Positions 41,460 through 53,507 of a stretch of 64,000 nucleotides of DNA are shown in pieces. This DNA comes from Hirudinaria manillensis (taxonomy: Eukaryota; Annelida; Clitellata; Hirudinida; Hirudinidae): assembly GCA_034509925.1 (NCBI GenBank), contig CM067537.1, forward strand, positions 5,881,001-5,945,000, in the 5' to 3' direction. Made by a program: the position numbers and the translations under genes. Numbering within the stretch: the first letter of the stretch is position 1; every line of letters starts with the position of its first letter. Under the pieces are notes generated by a model, which saw nothing but the letters and a program-made list of their open reading frames with translations, was not told the DNA's origin and searched no databases.

Positions 41460-44072
41460 ATGTATCGCCAGTGTGACATGGAATGGTCCAATCTTCCACC
41501 ACTTCAAATGGCAGGAGGAATGGTTGTGAGTTGATTTCTTTTGTTTTTGTTGTTTAATTTAAAATTAATTCTAATTTCAAAGATTTGAAATGTTTTTCAA
41601 GTGGATGTCTCTCAATTTCAATGTTAACAAACATCGTTATTAGTGTTAATTATTATAATTGTTAGCTAATATTAGTTTATCTAACATCATACTGAACATC
41701 ATAAAAATTATCGATATTATTTAGCTGTTTAGTTCGATTAAGATATTAAATTAAATTGATTTTTAAAATCCATTCTCAATTCACTGAAGACAAGTAAATC
41801 CAGTCATCAATTGAGGAGCATTTCATTCATTTACTTTAATTTATTTAACTTATAATTTTGCACTCCAAAAGTTAAAGTGAGACGAGAGTTGATTCCATTT
41901 TTTGACATTCTTGGAATTTCCTTCGTCATCGCATACTCATCATTATCATTATCATAATCAATAGAATCATCTTCGTTATCATCATCATGTTTTATCATCA
42001 TGTTACCTATTGTTTATCCTAATCATAATGAATAGAAGCATCATCGTCATCACCATCGTCATCATGATCCCAATCATAATCAATAAAGTCATCGTTATCA
42101 TCATCAAAAACCTCATTAACACTGGCCGTGAAAATCTAGCAGCGATTATCAAAAGGATTTATTTACAAGGTTTGATGAAAACAATCATGAGAATCATTTT
42201 ATTTCTGATTATAGAAAATAATAAACATAGGTGGAATAAATATTAATTATAAAAGTATTGAACGGCACCAATAACCCAAAAAATTGATTAAAATATAAAT
42301 AGTAATATCCAATAAAATATTATAATTATTTCAAATAATAATAATAATAATAATAATGTTGACAATGTGAAGATCTTTAGCTTAGGACAACTTAGACCAA
42401 CAAATGACTTTGAACAAATGTTGTCCACTGTTCTCATCAAATCTTTCAACTAATGCATCCACCACTTCTGCATCATGACGACGACGACGACGACGATGAT
42501 GATAATGATCTTATATGATTGCTTATTGAATTCTCATAAATTACAAAAAAAAATTTAGTAATTAAAGTAAATTTAGTGTATGGAAATGATTTTTAAAAAA
42601 TTACAAAAAAAAACCAATAAACAAAACTTTAAATTTATTTTCCTCTTAACAATTCAATGATTAATTATTTGCCCAATTAAGCGAACGAATTAATAATTAA
42701 ATCAAATTTATGTTAATTAATTAATTAATTAATTGTTGACCGATGACCCAAGGACGAATTCCACCCTTTCATTGAAGCCCTGTTGCCCCACGTAAGGAGC
42801 TTTTCGTACACGTGGTTCAACCTTCAGGCGGCCAAAAGGAAACATTACAAGAAGCACGAGAAGAAGATGACGATGGAAGAGGAGAGGCGGGTCAAGGAAG
42901 ATTTGCAGGTTGTTCATGGAAATTATAATGGATCAGTAGATAATTATGAATTTGAATATGCAAATAATATTACATATAACTAACTCTCATTGTAGTCATT
43001 ATCGCCACCTTGACTCATACTGTCATTGCAATTTGTCCTTGCTCGAATTGGAAATCGAAAACTGTGTTAGTGGTCCTAATGGGCCCTTCAGTTTGAATAA
43101 ATAAATAAAATAAATAAAAATATGTTAATATGTATTTCCTATCATTGCTGTTGCTGTTGTTGCTTTGAACTTAGCTGTTAGATTCGTTTTGATGTTAGTA
43201 AACAATAATAATATTATAATATTGTTATAATATTGTTATTATTATATTAATTGTTATTATTATCATTTATGATAGGTTTTAATGTCGAGAAAACTGAATA
43301 AGTTTAAAAATAAACGTAAATAACGTTTGGTTAATAAATAATAGTAATAATAAATTATATTATTGATAAATTTATCATCATCAGCAATTACAAATACCTG
43401 TTAATCTTTTAAACCATTAAATTCAACTATTTAAATTCAGTTATTCAAATCAATATTCATATAATATTCATTACCTCTTCAGATGGAGAAGGCAGACATA
43501 AAGCAGAAGTGGGCAAGTCGTCTGCTGGCCAAACTAAGGAAGGACATTGCCCAGGAGTTCAGGGACGAATTCGTGACCTGCATGACGGGCAGAAGGAACC
43601 AAGTCTGCATCCTCAGCAACCCTGATCAGAAGGGCAAAATGAGGAGGATTGATTGCCTCAGACAGGCTGACAAGGTGGGCCCATAGTTCGTAAATTGATT
43701 GTCTCAAATAGGCCTACTAGTTAGGCCTATTGTTTATACATTGATTGTTTCAGATGGGTTGACAACTTAGGCCCGAAGTTTCATAAGAAGTCGTATTAAG
43801 TAATTGTTTAGCAATTATTTGAGAAATGCGCTAATAGTTTGTCCCGTAAGGAATTATTTAATTTTAAAATATTTAAAATATAAATTATAAAATAATTAAT
43901 ATTATTATTATTATTGCTTTTGTTGATTTTATTATTATTATTATTATTATTATTATATTATTGTTATGATGAATATTTGTTGATGGCTCAAATTAGTGAG
44001 AGACTATTGCTTTTGAAATTTGAGATCCGTTGAAAAATCAAACTCAAGTAAGGATAACAACAACTTTGAACC

Positions 44073-44109
<37 letters not shown>

Positions 44110-46395
44110 AACTATCGTGATCATTATCTGGATCGTTGTCGTCTTCATCATTCATCATCGTCAAGAATGTTAGCGTCATCACCGTCTTGAGAAAAACTAA
44201 TATCTAGAGAACATGAACAGTTTGATTTCTATGATAATCAATTATTATTATATCAATATTACATCCGAACATGTTTATGTTCTTTAACCTTTACATTAAA
44301 ATTAAATTAATTCAAATGTTGATTTTTGTTGTTATTATTATTATTATTACTATTATTAATTTAATCTAGTTAATTTAATGATTTTATAGTGCTAGTCAAT
44401 AACGATTAATTGATGAAATAATTTATTTATATATTTATTTATTTATTTATCCTTTTTTCATGAGTGATGATGAGTTTTATTCTCTCACGCAATTTGTTTG
44501 CGACAGTTGTCGACGAAGACGACGACGACGACGACGACGACGATGATGATGATGACGATGATGATGATGATGATGATGATGTTGATGATGACGTTGAGGA
44601 CGATGACGACGATGATTATAATGACCATTGCATTCACTAAAAAAAAGATTTTATTATTAAAATATTACATGATAGCAGGATGAGAGTAATGATGCTTCTA
44701 ACGATTTCAATGGCATTTAGCATTCCATTATTTTAATATTTGAAACGTATTTTGAGATGAAATACTTATTTTGCTTATTTCCTATTTATCGATTCTTATT
44801 TTCAATGAAAATTGAAAAATTAATTTTCATAGGTAAGTTTACTAAACATTAAAAAGTTCTTGACGGAACAATTATTTAATTAATAATTTCAAATTACGGG
44901 CCATAAAGAAATTTTATTCAGAAAAATTCAAAACATGAAAAAGAACTTGGAAATTAATACCTGAATTGCTCATATAATTATTCCATATCTTTAGGGACTC
45001 GTTCCCCGAGCAATTGAAATATGCTAAGGTATATCTTATATACAAGTACGACATCTGACATATGATCAAAAACGACAGACCGATCTCAGTCTTAAATTAC
45101 TTATCAACATTTTTTGAAAATCCTTAACCCCGAAGAAGACTAATTATACGTTATTCCAGCATAGAACTAAACCTTTCACGATCAGTTGTACTTAAATTAT
45201 TATTAAACTCATCACAAAATGTCGATTTCTTGGGCTGACCTTTTTTTGGATTTATGTACAATGTTTTTGAGAATAATAACTGACATCAACGAAATCTAAT
45301 TAACATCGTGGTGACCTTGGTAATTTAAAACCGCATGATCTTGAACCAAAATTTGAAACAACTCACTCACATAATACAAAAAGAAAAAAACATATATTCA
45401 ATAAAAATATTATGTAAAAAAAAGCAAAATTTCTTCGTTTGGTGTTATAGGTGTGGCGTTTGGATCTGGTGATGGTGATCCTATTCAAAGCCATTCCACT
45501 AGAAAGTACAGACGGTGAGAGACTGGAAAAGTCGACGGATTGCAGGCATCCCGGTCTTTGTGTCAATCCTCACCACATCAGCGTCTCAGTTAGGGAGTTG
45601 GACCTCTATCTGGCTAACTTCATACACAGTTACGGTGGGCTGTAATAATTTAATAATTATAAATAAATTATTATAATAACAATAATAACAATTATTAATG
45701 TGTTAAGACGATAAGGATTTTCTACCAAGGATAAGTTAATAATAGCACTGTATCATTTATATTTTAAACAATTTTGTGTAATTAATATATTAATTTACTG
45801 ATTATTACAATTATTAATAATATATTAATTATTAAAGTTATGGTTGCTTGTCCAATGCAATCATTCTAACCAATGGCCTACCGTACAATAGGCAAAGCGG
45901 ACAAGTGCATCACGTGTCCTTAAACATCACGTGGACAGGAAGTTAAGATATAATGTCCCAATTGAGTCTCGGTCCCCTGCCAAATGTTAAGCAGATAATG
46001 AGCTGTTGACACATGGCCAACTCCCATTGGTGGTCCTCAGTTTTTATTTAGCTGCTTGACCCGGTTTATTTGGATTTATTTCCTTTCGTCACAAGTCATC
46101 TTCTATACTTCCTCTTCTTCTTCATCTTCCTCATCCTCATTCCCATCATCATCACATCCATTGGCTACAGCTTCAACCAAGGATTTTAGTTATAGACCTC
46201 TCAATTAACATATAATTAATAGCTTAATTAATATATATTGCCAGCTTAAGCTGACAATTTTTAAGTTAATTTTTCAGCAATAACAATAATAACAATTATT
46301 TTCTAACGAACTTTGAATAAATAAATAAAATATTACAACTAGTATCATTAACATTAACAAATAAATTAATAATAATAATATTATTATTATTAAAG

Positions 46396-46428
<33 letters not shown>

Positions 46429-47441
46429 GAAATTATTATCCAATAACTTAAGGAAATGAAACGATGGCATAAATTTAAGGCTGGAAATTAATCAAGTGCC
46501 GAGGCGTCTGATGATAAAAAAGCGATAATTAAAAGGAATGACCTCATCGAATATTCATGAGCTCAGTTAACCTGCTCACGGAAGGATTTTTAATTAATTA
46601 ATTAATTAATTTATTAATTAACCTTAAAGGAATGAAAAGTGAAGAAAATGTCGAGTTTAAACGTGGATTTAATTTCATTTTCGTCATTAAAATTTTAATC
46701 AATTTTTATTTAAATTTGATTTTATTCAATAGTGCCTGGAGTTGGGCGGACAGATGGAGGTTCTCACCTGGAACCCGATACTGATAATGATCACAAAGGT
46801 TGGCAGTAACAAATCAATTTATTTATTTTTTATAAAAACGTGACCAAGTGATTTTCCGAAATTTGAAAATTTATTAAAAAAAATGGCGACACAAGCGTAA
46901 CTGAAAGTTATAAAAACAAAAACTCTAAAATGCTAAAATTAAATTCTGAATTTTACAAAAACAAAAAAATAAATATTGGCGTAAAAAGCGAATAAAACGC
47001 AAGATAAAAGGAGCTAATTCTGGAGACTTTGAGTGGAAAATTGAGGAGACATTTATGTGGAAGTTAATTGCTGGAGACGTTGGAGATGCATTTGTCAGAT
47101 TTATTCCACGGTCGGGATGCAATTGTTCTGAATTTGTGTCGACGGGGATGGACATTCTTTTCATTAACATTCTGCTCTCCAACTTCGCTTCTCTGGTCGT
47201 TACCATCATCATCATCATCATCACCATCGTCGTCGTCGTCATCGTCAGCATCGTTAATAACAGTACTAATCTTGTCCTTATCACTGTTAAGCAAATACAT
47301 CGGATTGTTTCTATCAACATGTTCCGATGCCAACTTTTAGCTGCTCAAAAACATTCATTAACTGCGAAGAAGTGGCTTAAAAATGATATCACTACGATGA
47401 TGATGATGGCGGTTATTATTATTATTATTATTTTATTATTA

Positions 47442-47502
<61 letters not shown>

Positions 47503-48184
47503 GAATACGATGATGAAAGTCGTGATAATAATGATTGCGATGGTGATGATAATGATCAGTCATTATGACAATAACCTATGAGCAATGATAATAAAAAGGA
47601 CGATGACGACGACGATGATGATGACGACGATGTCGGTGCTTGGCAGATGACATGACGATGATAGAAAGTGTTTGAAACTTATTTATTAAATTCATCATCA
47701 TCATCATCAACATCATCATTATCTGCGTCACCAAACAATTTCAAAGTTGGTTCGTTTCCAAGGGTTATTTGTATTTCCGTTTATTATGCATAATATTATT
47801 CAGAAAGTAATTTAAATACCATTTATAAAATTATTATTTATAAAATTATTATTTATTAAGTCACAATCAACCATTAAATGATTCAATTCAGTCCCAAGAG
47901 GAGAGGAACCTAAGAGTTGTAATAGTAATTATGAGATGTAATCGTAATTATAAGTTCTAATTGTTACTGTAAGTTGTAAGGCGCAATTTTAAGTTTTTGA
48001 TCATTTTGGTTTTTGTGATTATAAGTTATAATATTTAGTTTAATTATGAGCTGTAACAGTAAGTTGTAATAATAATAATAATAATAATAATAACAACAAC
48101 AATAATAACAACAATAATAACAATAATAACAATAATAACAATAATAACAATAATAAAAATAATAACAATAATAACAATAATAAC

Positions 48185-48216
<32 letters not shown>

Positions 48217-51200
48217 TAACAAAGTTAAGACTTACTTTCAGTACCTGGCAACATCCACTCAGGTGTATCGGGCAATGACAGTATCATGGCCACAGGTGTC
48301 TTCTCGGCTCAAGAACTCCTCAGAGTCACAAGACGTCTGTTGAACAACTCGAAATGATTTTTTACTTTGTATTTCAGTCTCATCTTTTTCATTTTGATTT
48401 TTATTGATTTTAATTAAATATAACTTTTATTGTCCAATTTATTATTTAATTTATTATTTATTATTAATGAATCGTCTTTGGTTTAAGACAGGAGTTGTGA
48501 ATGTTTACATCTCATTTGTAAAAGCCAAATTTGTTTAATTTATGAAGGCATGGATACTTTATGAATTGGAATTGGAATCTTTATGGCGACGACGACGACG
48601 CTGATGAAGCTGATGATGACAATGCTAATGATGACGTTAATGATGTCGATGATGACGACGTTGATGATGACGATGATGATGACGACGATGATGTCTAAGA
48701 CCACGACATCTAAGATAAAGAGCTTTCCAACATATTTTCCAGAATCCATCACCCAGTTAAGCGACGAGTCGGACTTTTATCCGGGCAGGAGCGATGACGT
48801 CATTTGCAACTCGTTCAACTCGTTCGACTCACCTGGAGTGACCTCCTTCTACAACAAATCCATTCACCTGCATCACCATCAGATTCAAATCGTTGCTCCA
48901 ACGACGGCATCTTGGACGCAGAACGGCCTAGGTTTGCTTTGCAATTCAATCAGAGGTTTTCAATCAATCGCTTTCAATCGATTACGATTTGCTTTTAAAA
49001 TTTAATTATTTTTTTTATATTTTAATTAATAGAGTTATTATTTTGTTTTTTTTTAACCGACTGCTATGTGGCATTTCAGTGGCAAGGGAAATCTTACTTC
49101 ATTCTTTGGTAATGGTAATCAAGACTATTATTAAATTATTATTAATTACATTATTATTACATAAAAAGTAATTACCCTAAAACATGCATGAATTGGTGAC
49201 ATTAGTAGATAAATCAGATGATGTTATAGAAACGAAAAATAAAAATTTTAATATTTATATTATTTATTTTTTATTATTTCTTCCATTTATTTATTTATTT
49301 AGTTAATTTACTTGAATGAATGAGAGAACAAATGAATGAATGAGAGAACAAATGAATGAATAAGTGAATGAATGAGTGAATGAATGAGTGAATGAATAAA
49401 TGAATGAATGAGTGAATGAGCGCAGGAATGAAAGAATGAACGAGGGACTCTCCTCTCTCTTCCTGCGAAGAAATAATTAAAGTCATCTGAGTTTGAAATA
49501 ATAAACTGAAAGCTCTTTGAGATTCAACAGATGATGATCGAAATTTTTTGTTTTCTTTCAATAAAAATTAATTATTATTCATAATATCTATCGAAGAATT
49601 GATATTTTTATTTATTTAACGACTTGTCAAGCGATATAAACTAATAATGGTTTTAATAATTAATAATAATAATTAATATTATTAGTTATCCATCCAATAA
49701 TTGTTATTAATTATCCATCTGTTCAATGAAATACCAATGACATATTCACTTTTCTACATATATATCCAGACTTCTGTCACGCGCCGGCATCCGATGCCCT
49801 TGACCTTCAACCTTCACGATTGGGGTTCAAAGGTGACGACCTCTTCAACGTCGGCAAGTACGCTTCCTTCCTCAACATCGACTCGAACAACATCCAATAC
49901 CCGCACAGCACGTCGGAGTATCCCCCCGTGACGTCATGCTACCCTCTGGCCACCTCACTACCCTCGTCTATTCTACACTCTTGCATGATGTACCAACCAC
50001 CCATGTTCAACAGTGGGTCTTAACTTCTGAAATTACTTCCAATTTGTAATAGCGACTACATTATTATGTCCTAATTTGTGTCAGCACAAAATGAACCGAG
50101 GGAAGTACAAACGCTGGACAAATGTTTTTCGTAATTCTAATAAATTTACCAAAGTAAATGGAATATATCAAGGAAAAAAACAAGTTAATTACTTTAAAAA
50201 ATATTTTTTAAATAATTAAAACATAAAGTAAAATAATTTTTCAGCTGCAAACGAAGAAATCGTCCTGAGTTCCAGCGAATGCGATAGCATTTTATGCCAA
50301 CCAATCCAGCACCCCTCGAGTCCCTACGACATCCACCCCACCAGGGATCAGCCCCAACCCTGCGGGACTCCACTGCCGTTCGCCTCTTCCCCAACGCGAA
50401 CGTTCAAGAATTGTTTTCATTCGGACGGATGCAGAATTTCGGACGATGTTTTGTCGGGTCTCGTTGCCAACAGCAACAAGGAGAACAAGTCGAATGCTGT
50501 GAGTTGCTATCGTTATCATCATCGTTATCTCTGGCCATTACTCATAATGCTGAAAACTTCGGTAACGTCGTTGTCATCATCATCATCATCATTGCATTCA
50601 TCATCATCTTCATCATCATCGTCAGATTAACAACGAAACATCTTGATAAAATTTGTGAATATAAATTTCAACAATACCCAATATACTGACAGTGAATATA
50701 TTCGGTTTAAGACTTAGATTCCCTGCTGGGCTATGGTTCCACCTTGAATGTTGTGTAAGTAGCAGGTTAAAACCAACTCCCAGGCTGGTATCTTTAGTAC
50801 TCAAACTAGCCACACTCTATCCTATCTGATCTCTTGCTTTTGGAAACCTTTCACGCATCACAGTACATCAAGAGAGAATATCGTATTAACCCAACCCAGT
50901 TGATAGCAAACGAAATAAATATTATCGCCTCTACTTTTAATGTCACAAATAATAACAACAATGATAATAATAATAGTAATAATTATAATAATTAATATTC
51001 TTGCCGCATTTTTATTTTTTCCTTCCTTCCTCCTTGGATGCAGAAAACGACAAATTCATCGCTTTCTTAAATCTCAGTTCAACTTTCACCAACATGGAAT
51101 GCCTGTATTTAGCATCAGCAATAATAATTCTTATATTAATATTATTAAAAACAGAATTAAAAATAATAATAATAATAATAATAACAAGAACTAATGAACA

Positions 51201-52543
51201 TGAAAAGACTCCTAAATATGTTATGAAGCAAATGGAAATTACCGTGGCGACGGAGAGAGTAATTGACCCGAAATCAGTGGTTAAAGAGGTCAGTGTCTTG
51301 ATTGGATGACATATAAGATTGCAGGTGCCCGCGGTGGCGCCATCAGTTGATGAAGATGGAAAGACATCGATCAAGTGCTTGCCTGCCCTGCCGTCATAAG
51401 TCATGCAAATTATATGCGACCGGTCTCGACGCGTTCGTTCGGATGTCCGCTTTCGTGACTTCGGAAAGCCGTCTATTTCGATGGTTAGATTGCGTCTTAT
51501 GCGCTGCTTTGAAGGACTAACTTTTTAAGTCTGAGATTTATTTTATGAGTTGAAAAAAGAAGAAAAAAATTTAAAAAAATTCTTCTGAAAACTTCAATGC
51601 CAGGCGCAATTTCTTCGATCAATCACGAATCAGTTCGTCTACGATTGATTCAGTCTTAATTCAATCAGCAGAGATTTCAATCAATTAATTCAATTCAATA
51701 ACAAAGCAATGTTCGGGGTTGAATGATCTCATGAATTTCAGGCCACTTCCATGTCGCAATTCCTTCCTCAAGATGCCGCCATCGACAGCAGGCTGCAGTG
51801 CTCTGCTAATCAAAATCCTATTGGTCAAAATGCAACTACGTCACAGGACAGCTACATCCTCATTGGCCAGGACGAGACACGCCCTCCAGCGAACCTGCTG
51901 AATTCTATTGGTTTGAAATCACGTGATGTTGTTATTATGTCGTAAATAATTTATTACGCCGTCTAGAATTCGAGACGATAATTATTGTCCGAATTTTTTC
52001 CGGGCGCTGAATTAACGCAGATTGTTTTATTCTTAAGGAATTTCTTCCAATGGATACTTTATGGAAGCTGATGCCATGAGGGAGATGATCGAGGGAAAGA
52101 GTGCATTCATGGGTGGCACACCCCAATCCACCCTCCAATCGGAGTTGAACCAGCATTCGTCGTATCAACAACGACATCAATCCCTCCAACAACAAGGTCG
52201 TAACAACTGGTACAACAACCATCAGACATTATTCATGCTCGAAATTTCACCAAACGAGTACCACCATCACCACCATCATCATCACGACCACGTCGATTTA
52301 TCAGCCTCTTCATCGTCTCCGTCGTCGTTGTCGTCGTCATCGTCTCCCAACTTAACATCCAACAACAGAAGTAGCAACAATAGCAACAAACCCTGCACTT
52401 CTCCAAACCACGACATTCACAACAACAACAACAACGCCATGGTCGATGACGTAACGGACCAAAGATTTGCAACTGATGTCATAAACGGTTGTCAGGAATC
52501 CGTTAAGAAAAGATTGATGGAGGAGGTCTGGCAGGAACTATAA
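41460..52543 (+). CDS. NFI: nuclear factor I (CTF/NFI) transcription factor, 705 aa
   Basis: Sequence-specific nuclear transcription factor binding TTGGC palindromes as a dimer. Eleven coding exons: 41460-41525, 42753-42908, 43483-43674, 45451-45634, 46733-46798, 48242-48334, 48743-48931, 49770-50012, 50245-50498, 51742-51910, 52038-52543; 706 codons in one frame. The DNA-binding domain covers about residues 23-195: [76 protein letters not shown] and [10 protein letters not shown]. The four conserved Cys of the domain are present (QVC, IDC, TDC, GLC). Exon 6 encodes [13 protein letters not shown], the family's post-domain motif. The C-terminal half is family-divergent, with Gln-, Ser- and Asn-rich stretches and an eight-His run. 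Exon 1 is the least certain; its 22 codons resemble known NFI starts only loosely. Confidence 0.94.
44513..44618. repeat. (GAC)n/(GAT)n microsatellite in an NFI intron
   Basis: GAC units pass into GAT units in the intron between exons 43483-43674 and 45451-45634. A complementary (ATC)n tract lies at 44075-44110 in the same intron. Together they could pair in the pre-mRNA. Confidence 0.88.
47411..47503. repeat. (TTA)n microsatellite in an NFI intron
   Basis: Long TTA run with a few TTG units. It gives false poly-Leu, poly-Ile and poly-Asn frames on both strands. Confidence 0.9.
48067..48222. repeat. (AAT)n/(AAC)n microsatellite upstream of NFI exon 6
   Basis: About 50 AAT/AAC units end some 20 bp before the acceptor of exon 48242-48334, where the branch point and polypyrimidine tract should lie. 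The minus-strand poly-Leu frame across it is spurious. Confidence 0.9.
49314..49440. repeat. (GAAT)n/(GAGT)n microsatellite in an NFI intron
   Basis: Imperfect GAAT units interspersed with GAGA, GAGT and AAAT lie between exons 48743-48931 and 49770-50012. Confidence 0.88.
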
Positions 52544-52547
52544 TAAA
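52542..52547 (+). terminator. AATAAA overlapping the NFI stop codon
   Basis: The TAA stop (52541-52543) is followed without a gap by AATAAA. If used as the polyadenylation signal, the 3' untranslated region would be extremely short. The next gene begins only about 300 bp downstream, which makes an early signal plausible, but later A-rich candidates exist. Confidence 0.3.
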
Positions 52548-52687
52548 TTATGTTAATATATTCATAAATTATTATAATCACAACGCATTGAAACGTTTTA
52601 AGTTAATTGGTACATTTGATTCGTTTTATTTATAAATACGTGCATGAAACGAAAGAATATCGCGCATTAATTAAACATTTAAGTTTT

Positions 52688-52736
52688 TTTGCTTTGTCGT
52701 CATAATAACATGATATTTGTTTACAGTCGTCGAAAA
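52688..52736 (+). promoter_or_regulatory. conserved upstream block of FHA copy A
   Basis: This roughly 49-bp block matches 58305-58352 upstream of copy B: TTTGCTTTG, then CGTCATA, then TTTGTTTAC, then GTCGTCGAAAA, with few differences. It lies about 105-155 bp before the ATG. TGTTTAC is a forkhead-type core, and CGTCA is a half CRE. Conservation while adjacent A+T-rich sequence drifts suggests promoter function, though recent duplication alone could also explain it. Confidence 0.45.
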
Positions 52737-52841
52737 GAGATTTCTTTAAGTTTTTTTTTTAAACAAATAATTAATAAATAATAATAATAATAATTAAATT
52801 AAATTATATTTCAAACATCTGGTCGATAAATTCGAGTCAAA

Positions 52842-53451
52842 ATGTCATTCAGAGTGAGAGGAATGCTGACAAATGAAATCGAAACTTTTCACTTAAATCC
52901 CGTTCTGACGACCATCGGTAAAAATGCTAACATCGTACTAGAGGTAAACAATATTAAGAAATAGTAATTATATTTCAGGTAATTGTATTTCCGTATTAAC
53001 AATCTTTTAAACATATAACATTAAATATATCATTAAACATTATATTAAAAATTTAAACATTAGACATGTAATTAAACATGTTTCCAATCTCTTAAATCAA
53101 AAATTAAAATTCTAAAACTGATTCAAATGGTTGTCGCATATTGTGAGTTTCGAAACGAGAATAGCAGTAAAAATCTTATATAAAACATAATTCGAAATCC
53201 TAAATAAATTCTGTCCAAGACTGAAATAAATAAGTTCCATATAAAAGCTTATGCAGTGCAATAACCACTCAAGGCCAATGAGTTCAGCCCCCATGATGCC
53301 CCCTAACCCTAACCCCAAACAAATAACTTTTATTATTATTATTATTATCATCATTACTATTATTATTACTACTACTATTATTATTATCATTAATAATATT
53401 ATATTATTATTATTATTATTATCAATATTATTGTTAATATTATTATTATTA

Positions 53452-53507
<56 letters not shown>

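Noticed and set aside
47345-48222. Long poly-Asn, poly-Leu, poly-Ile and poly-Ser open frames on both strands
   Set aside because: They are translations of (AAT)n, (TTA)n and (GAC)n microsatellites in NFI introns, with no splice support.
51170-51289. Possible extra NFI exon ending before GTCAGT
   Set aside because: No clean acceptor or family match; adding it is unnecessary, since 50498 joins 51742 in phase 0.
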